DNA of 39,660 bases. It comes from Nitrospirota bacterium. Its GTDB lineage: Bacteria > Nitrospirota > UBA9217. Position numbers and translations under genes: made by a program. The notes under the pieces were generated by a model that saw only the letters and a list, made by a program, of their open reading frames with translations, was not told the origin of the DNA and did not search any database. Shown one piece after another: positions 34,231 through 39,660 of this stretch (position 1 is its first letter; every line of letters begins with the position of its first letter). The stretch covers positions 1 to 39,660 of the forward strand of contig JAGVOT010000130.1 in NCBI GenBank assembly GCA_020052615.1, written 5' to 3'.

Positions 34231-34728
34231 ATGGCCGCTGAAAACTCATTCGACGTTGTATCCAAGATAGACATGGCCGAGGTCACCAACGCGGTCACCC
34301 AGACCCTGAAGGAGATCTCCCAGCGATTCGACTTCAAGGGCAGCAAATCCGCCATCACCCAGGAAAAGGACGCGTTGATCGTTATCTCCGACGACGACTA
34401 CAAGCTCAAGAGCGTGATCGATATCCTCCAGGGAAAGCTGGTAAAGCGCAACGTGCCGACGAGGAACCTGACCTACGGCAAGGTAGATCCGGCCCTGGGC
34501 GGTACGGTCCGCCAGAAGATAACGATCCAGCAGGGAATTCCCACCGATAAGGCCAAGGAGGTCGTCAAGGCCATCAAGGACGCGAAGATGAAGGTTCAGG
34601 CGTCCATCCAGGCCGACCAGGTCCGGGTGTCGGGGAAGAACCGCGACGATCTCCAGGCGGTCATTCAGCTTCTGAAAGGGAAGGATTTCGGCATTGAGCT
34701 CCAGTTCACGAACTACCGGAACACCTGA
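34231..34728 (+). CDS. yajQ: YajQ family nucleotide-binding protein
   Basis: A 165-residue UPF0234/YajQ protein with two ferredoxin-like repeats. Features include [75 protein letters not shown], and the family-typical end [17 protein letters not shown]. Members bind nucleotides, including cyclic di-GMP in some bacteria, and have been linked to virulence regulation and phage-gene transcription. GGAGG lies ahead of the ATG at 34231. A terminator follows, so it ends the ftsK-lolA-yajQ run. Confidence 0.96.
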   Translation: MAAENSFDVVSKIDMAEVTNAVTQTLKEISQRFDFKGSKSAITQEKDALIVISDDDYKLKSVIDILQGKLVKRNVPTRNLTYGKVDPALGGTVRQKITIQQGIPTDKAKEVVKAIKDAKMKVQASIQADQVRVSGKNRDDLQAVIQLLKGKDFGIELQFTNYRNT

Positions 34729-34730
34729 CC

Positions 34731-34755
34731 GGGCGGTCATGCACCGCCCTTCTTG
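34731..34755 (+). terminator. Terminator after yajQ
   Basis: A perfect 7-bp GGGCGGT/ACCGCCC stem (34731-34737, 34743-34749) with the five-base loop CATGC, then TTCTTG. The T run is interrupted but the stem is strong. Confidence 0.65.
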
Positions 34756-34791
34756 CCAGCCTCCCGACCTATCCTAACTGATGAATTAACA

Positions 34792-34819
34792 TTGCTTTTC
34801 TTGTCTAAACTGCTATAAT
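34792..34819 (+). promoter_or_regulatory. Promoter of the chemosensory-type operon
   Basis: TTGCTT (34792-34797), 16 bases, perfect TATAAT (34814-34819) preceded by TGC, an extended -10. The predicted start is near 34826, giving a leader of about 32 bases with AGGAG before the ATG at 34858. Confidence 0.75.
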
Positions 34820-34857
34820 TTGCCAATGTTCCGTACTATGCCCATACAGGAGCACGC

Positions 34858-36087
34858 ATGAGCCTTGTCGGCAGGCTGGAAGACCTTGCGCTTCCCGATA
34901 TCTTCCAGATCATCAGCCTCAGCAAGAAGACGGGCACCCTCGTGGTCCGGAGCCGCAAAGGGACGGGGATGGTCGTCTTCAAAAGCGGCCAGGTGATCCA
35001 GGCCGGCAGCGACAGTATCCGCGATTCGCTCGGGAACATCCTCGTTTCGCAGGGAATGGTCGACCAGGCGGACCTTGCCGCGGCCCTTGCCATGCAGAAG
35101 GCCGCACCCGACAAACCCCTCGGCATGATCCTTGCGGAAACGGGGGCGACGACCTCCAAGATCATCGAAGATGTCGTGCGCCAGCAGATCGAGGAGATCA
35201 TTTACGACCTTCTCGCCTGGGAGGAAGGGTTCTTTAATTTCGAGCTCGGCGAGATCGCTCCGAAGGACAAGATCGAGATCGACACCCATGACCTGTTGTT
35301 GAAGTCCGGTCTGAGCGCCGAATATCTGCTCATGGAGGGGACGCGGATCCTTGATGAACGGCGCAAGGACCAGACCAGGAAGGCGCCTCCCTCCTCCTCT
35401 GCCCCAAAGGCCTCTCCGGCGGCACCGAAGGCCGCCCCAACGGCGAAACGATCAGCTCCTGAATCCCTTCCCCCACAGAAGCCCGCACCGGTCACGCGCG
35501 CGAGCTACGAGCCCGCCAAGGCGGAGTTCCGCGCCAGGATCGAGACGGAAGATTCGTCGAAGCAGCTCACGACCCTCAAGTCGATGTTCGATGAGCTGCG
35601 GTTCCCCACGGCAACAGCAGAAGTGACGCTTCTTATCCTCCGGTATGCCAGCGAGGTGGTGAATCGCGCCATTCTCTTCATGGCGAAAAAGGACGAGGTG
35701 CGCGGCCTCGGCCAGTTCGGCATCGAGCTGACAAGCGGCAAATCTCCCGACCAGGTGGTGAGGAACATCCGCATCCCCCTGAGCGAACCATCGCTGTTCC
35801 GGAACGTCATCGAGAGCAAACGCACCTACCTGGGGCCCCTTGAGGCAAGCGAGCAGAACAGCTACTTCGTGAACGAAGCAGGAGGGATGAAGCCTGACGC
35901 GGTGCTCGCCATACCGCTGATCGTGGACGGAAAGATCGCCCTCATCGTGTACGGCGACAATCTCCCCGACCAGAAGCCCATCAGGGGGCTGGAGACCCTC
36001 GAGATCTTCATGAACCAGGCCGGCATGGCCCTGGAGAAGGCGCTGCTCGAACGGAAACTGGCAGAGCTCCAGAAGGAGAAAAAATGA
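34858..36087 (+). CDS. PATAN (DUF4388)-GAF-like signalling protein
   Basis: A 409-residue soluble protein. Residues 1-165 are a PATAN/DUF4388 domain (LVGRLEDLALPDIFQIISLSKKTGTLVVRS, GQVIQAGSDSIRDSLGNILVSQG, VVRQQIEEIIYDLLAWEEGFFNFE). A Pro/Ala-rich linker spans about 170-215. Residues 225-400 look like a GAF domain (VVNRAILFMAKKDEVRGLGQFGIEL, FVNEAGGMKPDAVLAIPLIVDGKIALIVYGDN), ending in a coiled coil. PATAN proteins are thought to mediate protein-protein contacts in motility, polarity and surface-sensing systems. Its stop overlaps the receiver gene start (ATGA), so the two are coupled. It may be the adapter or sensor of the CheA-like pathway; that is inferred from context. Confidence 0.9.
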   Translation: MSLVGRLEDLALPDIFQIISLSKKTGTLVVRSRKGTGMVVFKSGQVIQAGSDSIRDSLGNILVSQGMVDQADLAAALAMQKAAPDKPLGMILAETGATTSKIIEDVVRQQIEEIIYDLLAWEEGFFNFELGEIAPKDKIEIDTHDLLLKSGLSAEYLLMEGTRILDERRKDQTRKAPPSSSAPKASPAAPKAAPTAKRSAPESLPPQKPAPVTRASYEPAKAEFRARIETEDSSKQLTTLKSMFDELRFPTATAEVTLLILRYASEVVNRAILFMAKKDEVRGLGQFGIELTSGKSPDQVVRNIRIPLSEPSLFRNVIESKRTYLGPLEASEQNSYFVNEAGGMKPDAVLAIPLIVDGKIALIVYGDNLPDQKPIRGLETLEIFMNQAGMALEKALLERKLAELQKEKK

Positions 36088-36455
36088 AGAACGTCCTGAT
36101 CGTCGAGGATTCCAAGGCCATCCGTTCGCTGATCCGCATAGCCTTGGAAGAGGCAGGCGGTTTTTTCACCTCCGAAGCGAACAACGGGTTCGAGGCGCTC
36201 AAGACGCTGCCGAGCCGCAAATTCGACCTCATCATCACCGACATCAACATGCCGGACATCAACGGCCTGGAGCTCATCGGGTTCGTGAAGTCCAATCAGT
36301 CGTATCGGGACATCCCGCTCATCATCGTAAGCACCGAGAAGAGCGAAGAGGACAAAAAGCGGGGCATGGCGCTGGGGGCCATGGGCTACATCGTGAAACC
36401 CTTCCGAAAGGAAGATCTCATGGCGCTGGTGAACAAGGCGGTGGGAGGGAAATGA
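36084..36455 (+). CDS. CheY-like response regulator
   Basis: A stand-alone receiver of 123 residues with acidic Glu8/Asp9, phospho-acceptor Asp53 (IITDINMPDINGLEL), Ser83 in place of the commoner Thr, and Lys105 (YIVKPF). The end RKEDLMALVNKAVG is typical of chemotaxis-type CheY. It overlaps the PATAN-GAF gene by four bases and precedes the CheA-like kinase after a hairpin-forming heptamer spacer, so it is the likely phosphoryl acceptor of that kinase. Confidence 0.95.
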   Translation: MKNVLIVEDSKAIRSLIRIALEEAGGFFTSEANNGFEALKTLPSRKFDLIITDINMPDINGLELIGFVKSNQSYRDIPLIIVSTEKSEEDKKRGMALGAMGYIVKPFRKEDLMALVNKAVGGK

Positions 36456-36456
36456 C

Positions 36457-36534
36457 AGTGCGGAGTGCGGAGTGCGAAGTAAAGATTTACGTCGTTGTTT
36501 TTCACTCCGCACTTCGCACTCCGCACTCCGCACT
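36457..36534. repeat. Heptamer arrays forming a perfect 24-bp inverted repeat
   Basis: The left arm 36457-36480 is three AGTGCGG-type units (the third is AGTGCGA) plus AGT. The right side 36503-36534 carries CCGCACT-type units in opposite orientation. Bases 36511-36534 are the exact reverse complement of 36457-36480, including the variant unit. The loop is 30 bases. It fills the spacer between the cheY-like and cheA-like genes of one operon. Confidence 0.92.
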
Positions 36535-36542
36535 CGAAACAT

Positions 36543-38525
36543 ATGAAGACTGATCGTCCCATACAGGAATTCCTCGCAGAGGCGGAGGACATTCTGGAGT
36601 CCGCAAGCAGGAGCCTTCTTACCCTGGAGGACCAGCAGGCTGCCGGACAGGTCGACCCCGACCTTGTCAACGGCCTGTTTCGTTCGATCCACTCGTTCAA
36701 GGGCCTCGCCGGGATGTTCGGCCTCAAGACGCCTGCCGACCTGTCGCACAAGCTCGAATTCCTTCTCGACGAGATCCGGCTTGGCAAGGTGGGTCTGGGC
36801 GGCGAGACCCTGAGCGCCCTGTCGGATGTTCTGGGACTTCTGGCGCGGCTCGTACAGCAGAGCGGCGCGGGGCAGCCCTTCGAGGACATTTCCGGGGCGA
36901 CCGACCGCATCGACCGCATCCTTGCCGCGAAGTCCTTAGGTGGAGAGCAGTCGCTTCTCTCGCGGGTCGACATTGACCTGTCCGTGCTCCAGGTCCTTAC
37001 GGAGTACGAGGAGCACCGGCTGAAAGAGACTATCCGGGAGCGGAAGAACCTTTTCCTGGTCAAGGCGTCATTCACCTTCGCCGAGTTCGAAAGCGGCATC
37101 CGTGCCTTGACGGAAACGCTGAAGCAGCACGGCGAGATCATCTGCACCCTGCCGACGGCGTCAGCCGGCGGGGAGGGCATCGGGTTTACCATCATGGTCG
37201 GCACCGCCAAGGGGCGCGATGTCCTCGCATCATCGATCAACCTGCCGAACGTCTCTCTCGAACTGGTGCCGCGCACCGATGAAAGCTGCGCCCCGGAAGC
37301 GCGGGCGGAGGTAACCACCCTCAAGAGCATCAGCAACACGGTGCGCGTGGACATCCACAAGCTGGACAATTTGATGAGCACCGTGGGCGAGCTCCATATC
37401 ATCAAGGGCGAGATCGGCCGCATCGCCGCCGGTCTGCGCGGCCTGCAGGGTTTTACCGGCGACGCCGTCAACCTGTACAAGGCCCACAAGAACCTGGAGC
37501 GGCGGCTCAATGAGATCCAGGAGGGCATCCTCGACGTCCGGATGGTCCCAATCGGCCAGATCTTCACGCGCCTTGCCCAGGTGGTCCGGAACTACGCGCG
37601 GGAGGCGGGCAAGGAGATCGACCTCGAGATCCAGGGAGAAGAGACCGAGCTTGACAAGCTCATGGTGGAGGACCTTGCCGATCCGCTCATGCACCTCATC
37701 AGGAACGCCATTGACCATGGTATCGACCCGCCGGAGGTGCGGAAGGCGAAGGGCAAATCCGAACGCGGTATCGTGCGGCTCACCGCAGTGCCCAAGGGGA
37801 ACCATGTCATGATCACCGTGGAGGACGACGGACGGGGGATCGATCTGCCGGCGGTCCTGTCCAAGGCCCGGGAAAAGGGCCTTCTGGAAGGCGAGCTTGA
37901 CGTCGAGCACAATCGAAAAGAGATCCTGGACCTCATCTTCCTGCCGGGCTTCACCACCAGCGAAACGGTGACGGAAATCTCGGGCCGCGGCGTCGGCATG
38001 GACGTGGTGAAGAGGAACGTGTCCCGGCTTTCAGGCATGATCGACATCGAGACCGAAGCGGGCGCGGGCACGCTCTTCACCATTACGCTTCCCATCACGC
38101 TGGCCATCTTCAAGGCGCTGATCATCGAGACCAGCGGGCGCAGGTTCGCGGTTCCGCTGGGCTCGGTCCTCGAGATCCTGCGGGTGGCTCCGGACCAGAT
38201 CGAGACCATCGAGTCACGCGAGGTGATGGCCATTCGCGATGACACGGTGCCGCTCCTCAGGCTCACCGACGCCTTCGATCTGCCGAAGGGGGAGCAGCAG
38301 GAAAAGCTGTTCGTCATTCTCGTGGGGATCGCCGAGCGAAGGCTCGGCCTCATCGTGGACAGGCTTCGCGGCCAGCAGGAGATCGTCATCAAACCGCTCG
38401 GCAGCCGTCTTGCCGATACCCCGGGGATCTCGGGCGCAACGGAACTGGGCGACAAGATCGTCGTGCTCGTGCTGGATGTGGAGTCGCTCATTGAAGGGGC
38501 GATGAGAAAGACGATAGCAAGATGA
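36543..38525 (+). CDS. CheA-like histidine kinase
   Basis: A 660-residue chemotaxis-type kinase. The HPt domain (1-115) has phospho-His50 in FRSIHSFKGLAGMFG. A P2-like region with FTFAEFESGIRALTETLKQHGEI follows (about 150-240). The dimerisation domain starts near 262 (TVRVDIHKLDNLMSTVGELHIIKGEI). The ATPase has LIRNAIDHGID (Asn388), VEDDGRGIDL and FTTSETVTEISGRGVGMDVVK, and the CheW-like domain fills the last 130 residues (LIIETSGRRFAVPLGSVLEIL). The ATG at 36543 lacks a Shine-Dalgarno sequence; the frame extends upstream only through the repeat. No methyl-accepting receptor is present, so this may be an alternative-function system (pili, gliding or regulation). Confidence 0.95.
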   Translation: MKTDRPIQEFLAEAEDILESASRSLLTLEDQQAAGQVDPDLVNGLFRSIHSFKGLAGMFGLKTPADLSHKLEFLLDEIRLGKVGLGGETLSALSDVLGLLARLVQQSGAGQPFEDISGATDRIDRILAAKSLGGEQSLLSRVDIDLSVLQVLTEYEEHRLKETIRERKNLFLVKASFTFAEFESGIRALTETLKQHGEIICTLPTASAGGEGIGFTIMVGTAKGRDVLASSINLPNVSLELVPRTDESCAPEARAEVTTLKSISNTVRVDIHKLDNLMSTVGELHIIKGEIGRIAAGLRGLQGFTGDAVNLYKAHKNLERRLNEIQEGILDVRMVPIGQIFTRLAQVVRNYAREAGKEIDLEIQGEETELDKLMVEDLADPLMHLIRNAIDHGIDPPEVRKAKGKSERGIVRLTAVPKGNHVMITVEDDGRGIDLPAVLSKAREKGLLEGELDVEHNRKEILDLIFLPGFTTSETVTEISGRGVGMDVVKRNVSRLSGMIDIETEAGAGTLFTITLPITLAIFKALIIETSGRRFAVPLGSVLEILRVAPDQIETIESREVMAIRDDTVPLLRLTDAFDLPKGEQQEKLFVILVGIAERRLGLIVDRLRGQQEIVIKPLGSRLADTPGISGATELGDKIVVLVLDVESLIEGAMRKTIAR

Positions 38526-38529
38526 AAGA

Positions 38530-38602
38530 GGACAGACATCAGACAACAGACACGGCCCGCTGCTTAGGTCTGACCTCTGATCGTCTGTCATCTGCGGTCT
38601 GA
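38530..38602. repeat. Inverted pair of heptamer arrays between cheA-like and exeA-like genes
   Basis: Left arm 38530-38550: GGACAGA, CATCAGA, CAACAGA. Right arm 38568-38602: GTCTGAC, CTCTGAT, CGTCTGT, CATCTGC, GGTCTGA, which is the CAGA-type unit in the opposite orientation. It fills the spacer, and the next ATG (38607) follows with no Shine-Dalgarno sequence. Confidence 0.82.
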
Positions 38603-38606
38603 TCTT

Positions 38607-39401
38607 ATGTATGAAGAATTCTACGGGCTGAGGGAAAAGCCGTTCACCAAGACGCCGGACCCGCGGTTCCTGTACCAGGGCCGGAAGCATGCCGAGGCGC
38701 TTGCGCGACTCCAGCTTGCGGTGGAGGACCAGGACATCGTGCTCCTGACCGGCGACATCGGCTGCGGGAAGACGACGCTGTCCCGCGCGCTGATCGACGG
38801 GTTCGACAGCCGGTACCACCCGGCGCTGATCATCAACCCCAGGCTGTCGCCGATCCAGCTGCTCCAGACCGTGGCGCTCCGCCTTGGCATCGATGAAGAG
38901 CACAGCCGGCACGGTATACTCGAGGGGATCAATGCGAAGCTCTATGAGCTGTATGAGGAAGGTAAGCGGACGGTGCTCATCATCGACGAGGCCCAGCTGA
39001 TCCCGGGCAAGGAAACCTTCGAGGAGATCCGGCTTCTCACGAACTTCCAGCTCGACGACCGGAACCTCCTGGCCGTCGTGCTGATCGGCCAGACCGAGCT
39101 GAAGGCGCGGCTGGCGAAGCGGCCCTATCGCGCGCTGCGGCAGCGCATCGGGATGCAGTACCATCTCGGTCCGCTGGACGAACAGGAGACGGCCGAGTAT
39201 GTGGCGCACCGCCTCCATGTCGCCGGAAGGGAGGCGCCGCTGTTCGATGCCGAGGCGCACGCCGCCCTTCACTATTATAGCGACGGCATCCCGCGGCTCA
39301 TCAATGTACTGGCCGGCAATGCCCTCCTCGAGGGTTTCGGCCGCGATGCGGCGATCATTACGGGCGAGATCGTCGAGAACGTGGCGGAGGAATTGAAATA
39401 G
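38607..39401 (+). CDS. ExeA/GspA-like AAA ATPase
   Basis: A 264-residue AAA ATPase of the ExeA/GspA group. The N-terminus FYGLREKPFTKTPDPRFLYQGRKHAEALARL is diagnostic. Walker A GDIGCGKTT has Lys55; Walker B is VLIIDEAQLI (Asp127, Glu128); sensor parts are VVLIGQTELKARL and RALRQRIGMQYHLGPLDEQE. ExeA helps build type II secretion secretins, but relatives occur in many other settings. Unlike ExeA, there is no membrane helix or peptidoglycan-binding domain after the ATPase. It lies among chemosensory-type genes, possibly powering a polar or envelope machine; that link is inference. Confidence 0.93.
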   Translation: MYEEFYGLREKPFTKTPDPRFLYQGRKHAEALARLQLAVEDQDIVLLTGDIGCGKTTLSRALIDGFDSRYHPALIINPRLSPIQLLQTVALRLGIDEEHSRHGILEGINAKLYELYEEGKRTVLIIDEAQLIPGKETFEEIRLLTNFQLDDRNLLAVVLIGQTELKARLAKRPYRALRQRIGMQYHLGPLDEQETAEYVAHRLHVAGREAPLFDAEAHAALHYYSDGIPRLINVLAGNALLEGFGRDAAIITGEIVENVAEELK

Positions 39402-39422
39402 ACAACGTTCTTTGAACGTTGT
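39402..39422. repeat. Perfect 9-bp hairpin after the ExeA-like gene
   Basis: ACAACGTTC (39402-39410) and GAACGTTGT (39414-39422) enclose TTT, starting right after the stop codon. No T run follows, so it is not a typical terminator. Confidence 0.6.
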
Positions 39423-39460
39423 AGTGAAAACGGGAAGTTGTAAAATTTGGAAATTTAAAC

Positions 39461-39488
39461 TGTGCAGTCTGCAGTCTGCAATTTTCAA
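39461..39488. repeat. Heptamer tandem repeat before the last gene
   Basis: Units TGTGCAG, TCTGCAG and TCTGCAA, then a degenerate TTTTCAA. Weaker heptamer phasing may extend left to about 39435. The last gene begins at its right edge. Confidence 0.7.
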
Positions 39489-39502
39489 TGGAGCGAAGCG
39501 AC

Positions 39503-39660
39503 GTGGACATCCTGGCGGCACGGAAAAAAGCAGCAGAGCGGGCAAAAGCGGCAAAGCCGGAACAAGCGGCGCCTGCCGAGCAGCCCGCGGCGGGAACGGC
39601 ACAGGCCGGGCCGGCAGAGGATTTCCCCCCGATCCCCGACACCAGCTTCGTGCCCGACGA
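39503..39660 (+). CDS. N-terminal part of a probable CheW-like protein
   Basis: Only the first about 53 residues are visible before the window ends. They read VDILAARKKAAERAKAAK, then a Pro/Ala/Gln-rich linker (EQAAPAEQPAAG), then EDFPPIPDTSFVPDE. I recall DILAARxKAAE leaders with such linkers on CheW-type adaptors in related bacteria, and an adaptor is expected beside a CheA-like kinase; the domain itself is not visible, so this is inference. The GTG at 39503 has GGAG nine bases upstream; an in-frame ATG at 39488 has none and overlaps the repeat. Confidence 0.5.
   Translation, partial: MDILAARKKAAERAKAAKPEQAAPAEQPAAGTAQAGPAEDFPPIPDTSFVPD

Noticed and set aside
39402-39422. Rho-independent terminator after the ExeA-like gene
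   Set aside because: The hairpin is perfect but is followed by AGTGAAAA, with no T run, and the next gene seems to belong to the same run. It is listed only as a repeat.

Overview
The window is a GC-rich stretch of a Gram-negative bacterial chromosome. LolA, signal peptides on two exported proteins and an undecaprenyl-diphosphatase point to a double-membrane cell. Gene content and order suggest an environmental lineage near Nitrospirota or Desulfobacterota: valS-nadC-birA-coaX, a 646-residue aconitase, a DUF4388 (PATAN) signalling protein beside a CheA-type kinase, and an ExeA-type ATPase. That placement is an inference from gene content and not a computed one. Most of the window is ordinary housekeeping chromosome with two accessory islands.

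Layout. 1-846: the end of an acidic, linker-rich protein. 1075-6606: valS, nadC, birA, coaX. 6738-8571: a single-domain response regulator, a GalT-family transferase and a small SET-domain protein, chained by TGATG stop/start overlaps. 8656-10596 (minus strand): aconitase. 10751-12360: bacterioferritin-like protein, UspA (minus strand) and a small exported protein. 12511-15309: branched-chain aminotransferase, tRNA-Leu(GAG), and an exported protein with two NlpC/P60-like folds. 15627-18923: comM and RNase J. 18939-19952: accessory island 1, a ParE/RelE-type toxin-antitoxin pair followed by a truncated phage-type Gp37/Gp68 (DUF5131) gene. 19962-25581: zinc-type dehydrogenase, glycogen phosphorylase, hybrid histidine kinase. 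25820-27442: accessory island 2, A+T-richer genes with at least one well-formed integron attC site and no integrase in view. 27591-31243: YheT-type hydrolase, dispersed repeat, cobalamin riboswitch driving a small Cys-rich protein, MOSC protein, a frameshifted membrane protein, uppP. 31245-39660: ftsK, lolA, yajQ, then a chemosensory-type group (PATAN-GAF protein, CheY-like receiver, CheA-like kinase, ExeA-like ATPase, start of a probable CheW-like protein).

The most unusual signal is in the spacers. At least nine intergenic or gene-edge sites carry short tandem repeats of fixed unit length. Three sites (5790-5821, 11294-11317, 23616-23679) share one octamer family. Six others (15538, 33452, 34141, 36457, 38530, 39461) carry heptamers whose sequence differs at each site. 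Several are arranged as inverted pairs, including a perfect 24-bp inverted repeat before the cheA-like gene. They resemble the short tandemly repeated repetitive (STRR) heptamers described in cyanobacteria, but the combination of constant period and locus-specific sequence deserves attention. Two housekeeping genes (ilvE and the RNase J gene) have good sigma70-like promoters that end only about 8-10 bases before the start codon, which predicts leaderless mRNAs.
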